A stretch of DNA of 64,000 nt from JAHDVS01 sp964370985 (GTDB lineage: Bacteria > Actinomycetota > Thermoleophilia > Gaiellales > Gaiellaceae), in contig CAYJLE010000002.1 of NCBI GenBank assembly GCA_964370985.1, forward strand, positions 1-64,000, in the 5' to 3' direction. The position numbers were made by a program, and so were the translations under genes. Shown piece after piece: positions 42,907 to 51,744 of the stretch (its first letter is position 1; each line of letters starts with the position of its first letter). The notes below the pieces were generated by a model. The model worked only from the letters and a program-made list of their open reading frames with translations, did not search any database and had not been told where the DNA came from.

Positions 42907-43862
42907 CCTCGCGTCGAGGCTCGATCGAACGCCGCGAGGGAGGTTTCGAGCGCGGCCGCGTCGAGTCCTCGCCCGATCAGGACGAGCCGCGAGCGGCGAT
43001 CGCCGTCGGGCCAGGAGTCGAGGTGGCGCGGCGGGTGCACGACGTGCTGGACGCTGTCGAGGACGACCGGCCCGGGGCCGCCCACGTCGAGCAGGCCCTT
43101 CACCCTCAGCACGTCCGCGCCGCGGCTCTGGAGCAGCATCGTCAGCCAGATCCCGAACGCCGTCCAGTCGAGCGGGCGGTCCAGGACGAGCGAGCACGTG
43201 CGCACGTCGCCCGTGTGGGGAGAGCCGGGAGCGGGCTCCGGGAGCCGCCGCGGCTGCCCCGCTCGAAACAGCCGGCGCGGGTCGACGTTCCCGTGTTCCG
43301 CCTCGAGGATCGCCGCACCGGGGTTGAGGGCCGCAAGCCGCCTGGTGAGCTCGCGGACGCCCGCCCGCTCCGCGAGATCGGCCTTCGTGATCACGAGGCA
43401 GTCGGCCGCCGCCGCCTGTCGCAGCGACTCGGGCTGGCGCTCGAGCTGGCGAAGGCCGTGCACGGCGTCGACCGTCGCGATCACGGCCTCGGGGCGGAAA
43501 TGGTGGCGCAGGGACGGCTCGGAGATCAGCGTGGTGAGGATCGGCGCGGGGTCGGCGAGACCCGTGGTCTCGACGAGCACCCGCCGAAACCGGGGCACCT
43601 CGCCGGACGCGCGGCGGTCGAGGAGATCGCGCAGCTCGTCCGTGAGGTCGCCGCGCAGCGAGCAGCAGAGGCAGCCGTTCGCGAGCAACACGGTTCGCTC
43701 GTCGACCCGGCGTAGCAGGTGGTGGTCGATCGCGATCTCGCCGAGCTCGTTGACGATCACAGCGGTCTCCCCGAGCCCGGGCCGGCGGAGCAGTCCGGCG
43801 AGCAGCGTCGTCTTGCCGCTGCCGAGGAACCCGGTGACGACCGTGACCGGGATGCTAGCCAT
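42903..43862 (-). CDS. CobW/P47K-family zinc-related GTPase
   Basis: A 319-aa G3E GTPase: IPVTVVTGFLGSGKTTLLAG (P-loop), NGCLCCSLRGDLTDELRDLL (the CxCC metal motif), VLVETTGLADPAPILTTL and the guanine motif CLVITKADLAER. Members deliver zinc or cobalt to target enzymes. A His-rich C-terminal metal region is weak here (SVQHVVHPPRHLDSW). It overlaps the preceding 93-aa gene by eight bases. Confidence 0.92.
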   Translation of the reverse strand: MASIPVTVVTGFLGSGKTTLLAGLLRRPGLGETAVIVNELGEIAIDHHLLRRVDERTVLLANGCLCCSLRGDLTDELRDLLDRRASGEVPRFRRVLVETTGLADPAPILTTLISEPSLRHHFRPEAVIATVDAVHGLRQLERQPESLRQAAAADCLVITKADLAERAGVRELTRRLAALNPGAAILEAEHGNVDPRRLFRAGQPRRLPEPAPGSPHTGDVRTCSLVLDRPLDWTAFGIWLTMLLQSRGADVLRVKGLLDVGGPGPVVLDSVQHVVHPPRHLDSWPDGDRRSRLVLIGRGLDAAALETSLAAFDRASTRG

Positions 43863-44136
43863 CGGTGAGGGCGCGGACGAGGTCGGGGTCGAGCGGGTCG
43901 AGCGGCCGTCCGGTCAGGCGCTCCGCCGCGGCCCACAGGGCGCCGAGGTCGGCCACGATCTCCGCCCGCCCTTTTCGGTCGCGGAGCACGTAGACGCTGC
44001 TGCTCCAGTCGTCGAGACGCAATCCGAAGTGGCCGAGCACCCGGTTGGCGAGCGCGACACGGGCGATGCGGAGACGGCGCCCGCCACTCGCCTCGGCCCA
44101 GTGGCTCGTGAGCAGGACGCCGCACAGCGCGCACAC
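43855..44136 (-). CDS. Small protein coupled to the CobW GTPase
   Basis: A 93-aa protein with a CxxC at the start (MCALCGVLLTSHWAEASGGR) and LRLDDWSSSVYVLRDRKGRA. Its stop lies inside the start region of the CobW gene, so the two are cotranslated. A metal-binding role with the GTPase is a reasonable guess from the CxxC and the pairing. It starts GTG 44136. Confidence 0.65.
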   Translation of the reverse strand: MCALCGVLLTSHWAEASGGRRLRIARVALANRVLGHFGLRLDDWSSSVYVLRDRKGRAEIVADLGALWAAAERLTGRPLDPLDPDLVRALTDG

Positions 44137-44201
44137 GGCTTGCGTTGTAGCACGGGCCGGGCTAGGTTCCGGCCAGGACGCGACCGAAGGAGGGGACAGC
44201 G

Positions 44202-45101
44202 GTGGCCAAGCAGATCTTCTGCGCCTACGGCGTCGACGTCGATGCGGTGGCCGGCTGGCTCGGCTCGTACGGCGGCGAGGACTCGCCCGACGACATCTCG
44301 CGCGGCCTGTTCGCGGGCGAGGTGGGCACGCCCAGGCTGCTGCGACTGTTCGAGAAGTACGGGCTGAAGACGACCTGGTTCATCCCCGGCCACTCGATCG
44401 AGACGTTCCCCAAGCAGACGAGGATGGTCGTCGAGGCCGGCCACGAGATCGGCATCCACGGCTACTCCCACGAGAACCCGATCGCGATGACGAGGGAGCA
44501 GGAGGAGGCTGTCCTCGTCAAGTGCATCGACCTGATCACGAAGGTGTCGGGTCGACGACCGAGGGGCTACGTGGCGCCCTGGTGGGAGTTCTCGAAGGTC
44601 ACGAACGAGCTCCTGCTCCAGCACGGGATCCTCTACGACCACTCGCTCATGCACAACGACTTCCACCCGTACTACGTGCGGGTCGGCGACACGTGGACGA
44701 AGATCGACTACTCGAAGGCGGCGAGCGCGTGGATGAAGCCGTTGCGCCGCGGCAAGGAGACGAAGCTGGTCGAGATCCCGGCGAGCTGGTATCTCGACGA
44801 CCTGCCGCCGATGATGTTCATCAAGGCCTCCCCGAACAGCCACGGGTTCGTGAGCCCGCGCCAGCTCGAGCAGATCTGGATCGACCAGTTCGACTGGGTC
44901 TACCGCGAGTACGACTACGCCGTCGTCACGTTCACGATCCACCCGGACGTCAGCGGCCGCCCGCAGGTGCTGCTGATGCACGAGCGGATCATCGAGCACG
45001 TGAGCCGCCACGCGGGCGTGCGCTGGGCGACGTTCGAGGAGATCGCGCGCGACTTCGCGAAGCGCTACCCGTTCGGAAAGCCGAAGCGCCCGGTGTCGTA
45101 G
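44202..45101 (+). CDS. Polysaccharide deacetylase family protein (PuuE/PgdA-like)
   Basis: A 299-aa NodB-homology protein: CAYGVDVDAVAGWLGSYGGE (metal Asp), GHEIGIHGYSHENPIAMTRE (two His ligands) and RPRGYVAPWWEFSKVTNELL. These blocks resemble the subgroup with Helicobacter PgdA and allantoinase PuuE. With no signal peptide the protein is cytoplasmic, which favours a small amide substrate. The start GTG 44202 has a strong GGAGG. It is followed by an M20 amidohydrolase, which also acts on ureide-like compounds. Confidence 0.85.
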   Translation: MAKQIFCAYGVDVDAVAGWLGSYGGEDSPDDISRGLFAGEVGTPRLLRLFEKYGLKTTWFIPGHSIETFPKQTRMVVEAGHEIGIHGYSHENPIAMTREQEEAVLVKCIDLITKVSGRRPRGYVAPWWEFSKVTNELLLQHGILYDHSLMHNDFHPYYVRVGDTWTKIDYSKAASAWMKPLRRGKETKLVEIPASWYLDDLPPMMFIKASPNSHGFVSPRQLEQIWIDQFDWVYREYDYAVVTFTIHPDVSGRPQVLLMHERIIEHVSRHAGVRWATFEEIARDFAKRYPFGKPKRPVS

Positions 45102-45122
45102 GGGCGGGTCCTGACCCGCCCC
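45101..45122. repeat. Stop-linked perfect palindrome, identical to 36006
   Basis: GGGGCGGGTC-CT-GACCCGCCCC starts at the last base of the deacetylase TAG stop. All 22 bases equal the copy at 36006-36027, 9 kb away. Identity of two copies including the join to the stop codon points to a repeat family or strong constraint. Confidence 0.75.
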
Positions 45123-45128
45123 GGGGCC

Positions 45129-45221
45129 CTACCGGGCCTTGAGCTTGCGCTTCTCGCGGGCCTTCTTCTTGCGCTGGCGATCGGCCCGCCAGCGGCGAAT
45201 GGGTCTGGAGCCTCTGGCCAC
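45129..45221 (-). CDS. Possible very small basic protein, 30 aa
   Basis: A GTG at 45221 opens MARGSRPIRRWRADRQRKKK and then AREKRKLKAR, almost wholly basic. Such tiny arginine/lysine-rich proteins include ribosome-associated ones in actinobacteria, but I cannot place it in a family and there is no ribosome site. It may be spurious. Confidence 0.3.
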   Translation of the reverse strand: MARGSRPIRRWRADRQRKKKAREKRKLKAR

Positions 45222-45257
45222 GAAGGGGACTCTAGCGAAGGCTGGTACGTTTCGGTC

Positions 45258-46517
45258 GTGCCGCTCGAGCCGAACCGGACCGTGGCCGAGCTCCGGGAGC
45301 TCCGGGAGCTGACCGGGGACGCGGACGGCGCCCAGCGCGTCTGCTGGACGGACACGTGGGCTCGCGCCCGCGCGTGGATGCGCGGGAAGCTGGGGGAGCT
45401 GCCAGTCGAGGTCGAGATCGACGAGGCGGGGAATCAGTGGGCCACGCTGCGCGGCGGGTCTGAGCGGGCGGTGCTGATCGGCGGTCACATCGACTCGGTC
45501 CCGAACGGCGGGTGGCTCGACGGCGCGCTGAACGTCCTCGCCGGACTCGAGGTGCTGCGCCGGCTCGCCGGGCAGGGGGAGCCCCCGGTCACGGTCCGCC
45601 TGGTCGACTGGGCCGACGAGGAGGGCGCGCGATTCGGGCGCAGCCTGCTCGGCTCGAGCGCCTGCTCGGGCACGATGGCCGATCAGGAGCACCTGCGCAC
45701 GCTCACGGACCGCGACGGGATCGCGCTCCCCGAGGCGCTCGCCGCGCACGGCGTCGAGCTCGACCGGATGCTCGAGGCCGGACGCCAGCTCGACTCGGCC
45801 GCCGCCTACCTCGAGCTGCACATCGAGCAGGGACCGGTGCTCGAGTCGCTCGACCTCCCGCTGGGCGCGGTGCTCGGGACGTTCGGTGTCGAGCGCCACC
45901 GGATCGTGTTCCGCGGCCAGGCCGCGCACGCGGGCTCGACGCCGATGGAGCAGCGCCGCGACGCGCTCGCCGGGGCGGCGCTGCTCGAGCTCGAGCTGCG
46001 AGAGATCGCACGGCGGGGCGGCGGAGGCGCTGTCTGCACGATGGGCGGTGTCGTCACGAAGCCCGGGATCGTGACATCCGTCGTCGAGGAGGCCGCCTGC
46101 CTGCTCGACCAGCGCCACCTCGACGCGGGAACGCTCGCCACCATGCTTGCCGAGGCCCGGGCGGCGAGCGAGCGGTTCGCAGCGGCGGAGCGGCTCGAGG
46201 TCGACTGGGAGCCGATCTGGGCGATCCAGCCGATCCTGTTCGACGAGACGCTTGTCGGTTTCTGCGACGACGCGATCCGGGAGGTCGCGGGAGCCTCTCG
46301 TCGCCTGCCGAGCGGCCCGTTGCACGACGCTGCGGAGGTCGCGCGGGCCGGGGTCCCGACGGTGATGATGTTCGTCCAGAGCCTCCGCGGGCTCTCGCAC
46401 ACGAAGGTCGAGGACACGCGCCCGGAGCATCTCGAGCTGGCCGTCCGCGCACTCGATCGCCTCACCGACCGTGCCATCGCCTGGGTCGCCGCCGGTGGGG
46501 GCCGCGCTCGCGCCTGA
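45258..46517 (+). CDS. M20-family amidohydrolase (N-carbamoyl amino acid hydrolase/allantoate type)
   Basis: A 419-aa hydantoinase/carbamoylase-family protein: IGGHIDSVPNGGWLDGALNV (metal His and Asp), WADEEGARFGRSLLGSSACS, AYLELHIEQGPVLESLDLPL and the dimerisation-domain block FRGQAAHAGSTPMEQRRDAL. These match N-carbamoyl-L-amino acid hydrolases and allantoate amidohydrolases; sequence alone does not separate them. It starts GTG 45258. Confidence 0.9.
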   Translation: MPLEPNRTVAELRELRELTGDADGAQRVCWTDTWARARAWMRGKLGELPVEVEIDEAGNQWATLRGGSERAVLIGGHIDSVPNGGWLDGALNVLAGLEVLRRLAGQGEPPVTVRLVDWADEEGARFGRSLLGSSACSGTMADQEHLRTLTDRDGIALPEALAAHGVELDRMLEAGRQLDSAAAYLELHIEQGPVLESLDLPLGAVLGTFGVERHRIVFRGQAAHAGSTPMEQRRDALAGAALLELELREIARRGGGGAVCTMGGVVTKPGIVTSVVEEAACLLDQRHLDAGTLATMLAEARAASERFAAAERLEVDWEPIWAIQPILFDETLVGFCDDAIREVAGASRRLPSGPLHDAAEVARAGVPTVMMFVQSLRGLSHTKVEDTRPEHLELAVRALDRLTDRAIAWVAAGGGRARA

Positions 46518-46738
46518 GCGCCGTGCCGGCGACCCTCGCTCGGGGAGGCCGCTCGCGGGCGCTCTGCTTACTCTTGTATGGGATGTCTGTCCGCGGTCAC
46601 GACAGAAACTGACGGCGATCCGTCGTCGCGCAACGGAGGTAAACGTGGTTCAGTCGCGAACTCCAGGCGGTGGCGGGTCTCCGGCCCCGCCACCGCGAGC
46701 GAGCGTTGACAGAACGTGCTAGGTTCCGACCGCCTGGC
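46518..46738 (+). other. Intergenic stretch with one hairpin
   Basis: No gene is seen here. GCGGTGGCGGG-8 bases-CCCGCCACCGC (46667-46696) is an 11-bp stem that could end transcription of the small peptide gene on the minus strand or of the amidohydrolase gene on the plus strand; no T-run follows. Confidence 0.5.
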
Positions 46739-46822
46739 CTACGGACCCCACGGGGCCTTGCCGAGAAGGGCCGCAAGCATCCCAAGGGACGCTGCAAGCG
46801 TCAGAAGACGAATCCTGAACAT
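46739..46822 (-). CDS. Short secreted-peptide-like ORF divergent from an HTH-TPR regulator
   Basis: ATG 46822, with AAAGGATGG about eight bases upstream, opens MFRIRLLTLAASLGMLAALL and ends GKAPWGP: two Arg, a hydrophobic core and a short C-terminal tail. This is the form of a pro-peptide with a signal sequence. It points away from the HTH-TPR gene starting at 46904. In Gram-positive RRNPP systems a peptide gene lies next to such a regulator, sometimes divergently. Real existence of the peptide is unproven. Confidence 0.45.
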   Translation of the reverse strand: MFRIRLLTLAASLGMLAALLGKAPWGP

Positions 46823-46903
46823 ACCGGGACCATCCTTTTGTCCGAAGTGGCAACGGGATAGCCCCGGGCCCGGGGAGTAGTCGAGTATAGACGAGAGGGG
46901 CAG

Positions 46904-48208
46904 ATGCCGCGACAAAAGTCAACACACGTCGACAGCCCCGAGGCGGTCGGGCGGCGGCTGCGGGCAGCACGCGAGCGTGCCGGCCTCAGCCAGCGCCAGC
47001 TCTCGTTCCAGGGTTGCTCCCCCGCGTACATCTCGCGGATCGAGGCCGGCGAGCGGATTCCCTCGCTCCAGCTCTTGCGCGAGCTCGGCCGACGCCTGGG
47101 GGTGAGCGAGGACTTCCTCGCCACCGGCGAAGAGCGGCCGCGAGGTCGCTCGCCCCTGCTCGTGGACGCCGAGCTCGCCCTTCGTCTCGACGACATCGAG
47201 GCGGCCCGGACGCTGTACGAGCGGCTACTCTCCGAGGCGGCCACCGACGCCGAGCGCGCGGACGCCCTCGAGGGGCTGGGGCGGATCGCCGTGCGCGACG
47301 GTCGCGATGCGGAGGCGGTCGAGCTGCTCGAGCGCACGCTCGCGCTTACGGGCGGCGATCCCGCGGAGCGGCCGACCCTCGCGGAGACGCTCGGGCGTGC
47401 CTACGGGACGCTCGGGGAGCTGGCGCCGGCGATCGCGATCTTCCAGCGCTGCGTCGAGCGCTTCGAGGGAGAGGCCGACCCGGTGCGGTACGTGCGGTTC
47501 GCGTGCCTGCTCGGCTACGCCCTCACGGACAGCGGCAGCTTCGCCGAGGCCGAGCGCGTCGTCGCCCGCGCGCTCGAGGCGGGGCGCGAGGTCGAGGATC
47601 CGTACACGCGCGCCCGCCTCTACTGGTCGCGCTCGCGGCTTCTCGTCGAGCAGGGCCAGGCCAGCCAGGCGCAGAGCTATGCCCTCCGGGCGCTCGAGAC
47701 GCTGCGGGCGACCGAGGACACCTACGCGCTCGCACGGGCGCACCAGCTGCTCGCGGGCATCTACCTGGATACCGGGCGCGCCTCGGAGGCGGCCGACCTC
47801 CTGCGCGACGGCTGGCCGTTGATCACGGCGACCGCCTCGCCGGTCGAGATCGCGCACTACCGCGTCGAGGAGGCCCGTGCGCTCGCCGCGCTCGGCCGGC
47901 AGGAGGAGGCGGCGGCGCTCGCGATGGAGATCACCCCCAGGCTCGGCGAGGCCGAGCCGCTCGAGGGCGGTCGCGCGTTCGTGATCCTCGGTGGCGTCTT
48001 CGAAGACCTCGGCGACCCGGCCCGGGCGCGCGAGCTGTACGAGCTCGGGATCGAGCTGCTCGAGGCGCAGCCGCCGACCCGGCACCTCGTCGAGGCCTAC
48101 AAGGGCCTCGCGCAGCTGCTCGAGGCCGAGGGGCGGCCGGACGAGGCGCTCGAGACCCTCAAGAGGGCGCTCGGGGTGCAGGAGCGGACCGGCAGGGCCT
48201 TGACGTAG
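46904..48208 (+). CDS. HTH-TPR transcriptional regulator (RRNPP-like)
   Basis: A 434-aa protein: XRE-type HTH in residues about 13-70 (GRRLRAARERAGLSQRQLSF, ISRIEAGERIPSLQLLRELG) followed by tetratricopeptide-like repeats to the end (ARTLYERLLSEAATDAERAD; TLAETLGRAYGTLGELAPAI). HTH plus TPR is the layout of peptide-sensing regulators (Rgg, PlcR, PrgX) and of other actinobacterial regulators. The start is ATG 46904 with GAGAGGGG upstream. A short peptide-like ORF is divergent to it. Confidence 0.85.
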   Translation: MPRQKSTHVDSPEAVGRRLRAARERAGLSQRQLSFQGCSPAYISRIEAGERIPSLQLLRELGRRLGVSEDFLATGEERPRGRSPLLVDAELALRLDDIEAARTLYERLLSEAATDAERADALEGLGRIAVRDGRDAEAVELLERTLALTGGDPAERPTLAETLGRAYGTLGELAPAIAIFQRCVERFEGEADPVRYVRFACLLGYALTDSGSFAEAERVVARALEAGREVEDPYTRARLYWSRSRLLVEQGQASQAQSYALRALETLRATEDTYALARAHQLLAGIYLDTGRASEAADLLRDGWPLITATASPVEIAHYRVEEARALAALGRQEEAAALAMEITPRLGEAEPLEGGRAFVILGGVFEDLGDPARARELYELGIELLEAQPPTRHLVEAYKGLAQLLEAEGRPDEALETLKRALGVQERTGRALT

Positions 48209-48317
48209 CACGCGGCGGCTGACGCCGCGACGTCGGGTATGATTACGGCGGGCAGGGGGTCTGCCCGCTGCGCGCCTCACCTATCTGATTCCTGGCGGCG
48301 CGCCTGCCTTGCGTCAC

Positions 48318-50762
48318 ATGCAAGAAGCGACATCGCACTCGACCGTTGCGTCGCATCAGCTCGACGAGCTGGTCGCGGGTGCTCGGGCGGCCGCGGAGTG
48401 GGCCGGTGAGCCGTTCCTCCGTTCCGGTGAGGACGCGACGGCCGCGCTCGCGCCCGGCCAGGCGCGCCGGCGGGCGCTCGACGCCGCTCTCGCCGAGCTC
48501 GGGGCCGGCCGGCGCTTTCCCTCGCCGGCGTGGAGGGTCGAGTTCGCTCTGATGCTCGGCCTCGAGCGGGTGCTCGCCGAGGAGCCGCCCAGCCTCGCGT
48601 CCGGGACCGAGCTTCGCCGCCACCAGATCGACGCGCTGGCGGGGATGCTGACCGAGCTGATCGCGCGCAACGAGAGCGTGGAGTCGGTGAACGGGGACGC
48701 GAACGGCGCCGTCCCGGACGTCGAGGCCGACGCCGACGAGGACGAGGAGGAGCTCGACGAGCTGGAGCCAGACATCGAGGACGAGCCGGTCGTGCCGGAG
48801 GATCCCGGCGCCGAACGTCGCTTCCGCTTTCGCCACCCGACCGCTTCGGGGAAGACGATCGCCGCCGCGGGCTTCGTCGAGGCGGCGCGGACGATGGGCG
48901 TGCTCATCCTCACCCACCGCCGCCTGCTCGTGGACCAGTTCAATCGCGACCTGACGACCGAGGGCTACGGCTCGCGCTTCTCCGAGCCGGTCCTCCGCGG
49001 CACCGAGCCGCTGCGATCGAACCCGATCACGATCCAGACGTACGCGTGGTTTGCGCGGCACGTCGGCTCGCTCAGCCACACCGCCTACCAGCTCGTCATC
49101 TGCGACGAGGCGCACACGGCGCTGGGCGAGAAGACGAGCGCAGCCATCCGCACGCTCCCCGAGCCGATCTTCATCGGGATGACGGCGACCGAGCAGCTGA
49201 TCGCCAAGCAGGTCTCCGACGTCTTCCCCGCCTCGGTCGACGACCTCCCGCTCGGCGACGCGGCCAGGCGCGGCCTGATCGCACCGCTGCGCTGCCTGCG
49301 GGTGCCGCCGGCTACCGCGATCTCCTCGGTCCCGATCGTCGGCGGCGACTACGACCAGGACGCCCTCGCCCGAATCCTCGACCACGAGCTGATCAACCAG
49401 GCGGCCGCCAGCCTCTACCGCGACCGCTTCGACGCCACGCCGGGGATCGTCTACGCGGCGGGTGTCGACCACGCCTACAACCTCGCGCGCGAGTTCAGGG
49501 CAGCCGGTCTGAAGGCGGAGGCCGTCAGCGGCCGGACGCCCCCGCTTCGTCTGGCGGAGACGCTCGCGGCGTACGAGCGTGGCGAGATCAACGTGCTGAT
49601 CAACGCGCAGCTCCTCGCCGAGGGGTGGAACTCCCCGCGGGCCACGGTCTGCATGCACCTGGCGCCGACCGCGAGCCGCCGCGTCTACCAGCAGCGGATC
49701 GGCCGCGTGATGCGCACCCACCCTCGCAAGGAAGCGGGCATCATCGTCGACTTCGTCGACCCGGCCGCCACGCACACCGAGCGCACGGTGACGCTGCACA
49801 GCCTCCTCGACGCCGACTTCTACCGCCCCGGTGCGAGGGTGACGCCCGCGCCGCGCCGGCGGGTGCAGCGTCGCGCCCGGCGCAAGCTCTCCCCGGCCAC
49901 GTGGCTGGCACCGGTCACGCCGGATGCCCGGCGGCGGCTGGCGGTGATCGCGCGCGAGTGGCAGCGGGTCGACGCATCGCGCCTCGCCGGGGACGAGCAG
50001 GAGCTGTGGGCGCGCCTGGCCGGGCGCCAGCTTCGCTTCGACGAGCGCCAGGCGTTCGCCGAGAAGCTCGCGCGTGCGAGCCGCGAGTGCCGCGAGCTGT
50101 TCCTGATGAGCTGCGCGGCCGAGAACCCGAACCGGCGGCTGCGGCTGGCGGCCCTCGGCGACCGAGTGGCGACCACCATCGACCGGGCGAGCTTCGACGA
50201 CCTGGTCACCATCGTGACGTCGGCTCCGACCTGGGAGAAGGACCGCACGGCCGGCGTTCGCGTGCTCCTGCGCGCGCTTGCGGACGGAAAGGTCGACGCG
50301 CCCGAGGACATCCTCGTGCGCTGGACGTGGAAGCTCGCCCGGTCGATGCGGAAGGTTCAGGACCGCCGCGCAAGCGCGGATCTGCCGGATGCGAAGCGGC
50401 TCCTCGGCGCCCTCGCGAACTCCCGCGGGCACCGGCACGAGGAGAACGCCGCGCGCCTCGTGAACGTCGCGCTCGAGCAGCCGCTGCCGGTGGCGGTCGC
50501 GCTGCTCGTCTCGGTGGAGGGCTACACGCCGACGGCCCAGCAGCTGATCGAGCGGGCCCGGGCGCGGCTGGGGACGATCTCCGAGATCGCGGATGCGCTC
50601 GCCGAGAACCTGCCGGCGCCGAAGGCGCCCGCCGCTAAGTCCCGCCGCCGCAGGCGGCGGCGCAAGCGCGACGGGCAGGTCGCGGAGGCCGCCGCCGGCG
50701 AAGCTGCGGATGGCGCCCCGGCGCGGGTGGTGGAGGCCGCCGAGCCGATCGAGGCCGCGTAG
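48318..50762 (+). CDS. SF2 helicase with an acidic insertion
   Basis: An 814-aa helicase. Q-like block RRHQIDALAGMLTELIARNE near residue 100, then a 60-residue acidic low-complexity insertion (DADEDEEELDELEPDIEDEP), Walker A in RHPTASGKTIAAAGF (about 173), DEAH box in VICDEAHTALGEKTSA (about 262), GMTATEQ, and motif VI in YQQRIGRVMRTHPRKEAGII (about 458). The C-terminal 300 residues are helical, ending in a very basic RRRRRRRRKRDG tail. The insertion sits just before Walker A. It resembles type III restriction/UvrB-like SF2 helicases; partner genes are not seen. It starts ATG 48318, or TTG 48309. Confidence 0.85.
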   Translation: MQEATSHSTVASHQLDELVAGARAAAEWAGEPFLRSGEDATAALAPGQARRRALDAALAELGAGRRFPSPAWRVEFALMLGLERVLAEEPPSLASGTELRRHQIDALAGMLTELIARNESVESVNGDANGAVPDVEADADEDEEELDELEPDIEDEPVVPEDPGAERRFRFRHPTASGKTIAAAGFVEAARTMGVLILTHRRLLVDQFNRDLTTEGYGSRFSEPVLRGTEPLRSNPITIQTYAWFARHVGSLSHTAYQLVICDEAHTALGEKTSAAIRTLPEPIFIGMTATEQLIAKQVSDVFPASVDDLPLGDAARRGLIAPLRCLRVPPATAISSVPIVGGDYDQDALARILDHELINQAAASLYRDRFDATPGIVYAAGVDHAYNLAREFRAAGLKAEAVSGRTPPLRLAETLAAYERGEINVLINAQLLAEGWNSPRATVCMHLAPTASRRVYQQRIGRVMRTHPRKEAGIIVDFVDPAATHTERTVTLHSLLDADFYRPGARVTPAPRRRVQRRARRKLSPATWLAPVTPDARRRLAVIAREWQRVDASRLAGDEQELWARLAGRQLRFDERQAFAEKLARASRECRELFLMSCAAENPNRRLRLAALGDRVATTIDRASFDDLVTIVTSAPTWEKDRTAGVRVLLRALADGKVDAPEDILVRWTWKLARSMRKVQDRRASADLPDAKRLLGALANSRGHRHEENAARLVNVALEQPLPVAVALLVSVEGYTPTAQQLIERARARLGTISEIADALAENLPAPKAPAAKSRRRRRRRKRDGQVAEAAAGEAADGAPARVVEAAEPIEAA

Positions 50763-50776
50763 CGGGCTGCCCGTCG

Positions 50777-51688
50777 CTAGCCGTCGTCGTCCTCCGCCTC
50801 GCGGCGGCGGCGCTCCTCGTGCTCGCGCAGGAAGCGCGTCAGCTCCGCCGCGAGCGTGTCTCCGCTCGGCAGGCCCTCTTCCGCCTCGAGCTCGTCCGCG
50901 CGGCGCTCGAGCTCGCGCACGTAGGCGGCGGTGTCCTCGTCGGCTGCCACCGCGGTGCTCACCTGCCGCTCGTACGTGTCGCCCGCGACCTCGAGCTCAT
51001 CGAGGTCGAGCTCGGCGTCGATCAGCTCGGCGAGCCGCTTGCAGAGCGCGAGCGCGGCCCTCGGGCTCGGCGCGAGCGACGCGTAGTGGGGGACCGCCGC
51101 CCAGAGGCTGACGGAGGCGAGCGAGGCCTCGCGGCACGCGTCGTGGAGGACGCCCACGATCCCGGTCGGGCCCTCGTAGCGGGACGTGGCGAGGCCGAGC
51201 TCCTCGACCAGCTTCGCGTCGGTGGCGGAGCCGGTCACGGGGCACGGGCGCGTGTGCGGGACATCCGCGAGCAGCGCGCCCAGCGTAATCACGAGCTCGA
51301 CTCCGAGCTCGCGCGCGAGCCCGACGACCTCCCCGGTGAACGTTCGCCAGCGCGTGTTCGGCTCGACCCCGATCAGGAGTACCGCGTCGCGCTCGGCCGT
51401 CGGCGGCAGGACCGGGACACCGGCTGCGAACAGCGCGTTCTCCGGCCAGTCGATCTGCCGCGTGAGGCCCTCGGCGAGCGAGACGTGCGGGCGCACGGCC
51501 TGGAAGTCGAAGAACTCCTCCGGGTCGATGTCGGCGAAGCGTGTCGCGTTCCAGGCGCGCGCCAGGAAGCCGGCTGCGAGCGTCGCCCCCTGGGCGCCGT
51601 CGTTCCAGCCGCGAAACGCGGCGATCAGGGCCGGGCTGCGAAGCTCCGGCCGCTCTGCGATGCGGACGTGGGCGCCGATGCGGTGCAG
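50777..51688 (-). CDS. PAC2-family protein, start codon uncertain
   Basis: A PAC2 protein (proteasome-assembly-chaperone-like, widespread in actinobacteria). From GTG 51496 inwards: RPHVSLAEGLTRQIDWPENA, LGALLADVPHTRPCPVTGSA, then WAAVPHYASLAPSPRAALAL. The in-frame DNA upstream encodes the N-terminal block of the family (SPALIAAFRGWNDGAQGATL then FADIDPEEFFDFQ), which GTG 51496 would remove, so the true start lies further up. The only candidate before the upstream stop is CTG 51688. A rare start or a sequence error is likely. Acidic tail. Confidence 0.78.
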   Translation of the reverse strand: MHRIGAHVRIAERPELRSPALIAAFRGWNDGAQGATLAAGFLARAWNATRFADIDPEEFFDFQAVRPHVSLAEGLTRQIDWPENALFAAGVPVLPPTAERDAVLLIGVEPNTRWRTFTGEVVGLARELGVELVITLGALLADVPHTRPCPVTGSATDAKLVEELGLATSRYEGPTGIVGVLHDACREASLASVSLWAAVPHYASLAPSPRAALALCKRLAELIDAELDLDELEVAGDTYERQVSTAVAADEDTAAYVRELERRADELEAEEGLPSGDTLAAELTRFLREHEERRRREAEDDDG

Positions 51689-51744
51689 TCTACGTGCGGG
51701 GCATGCACCCTATGGCACGTCCGGCGACGGGCGTCCGCGCCCCT

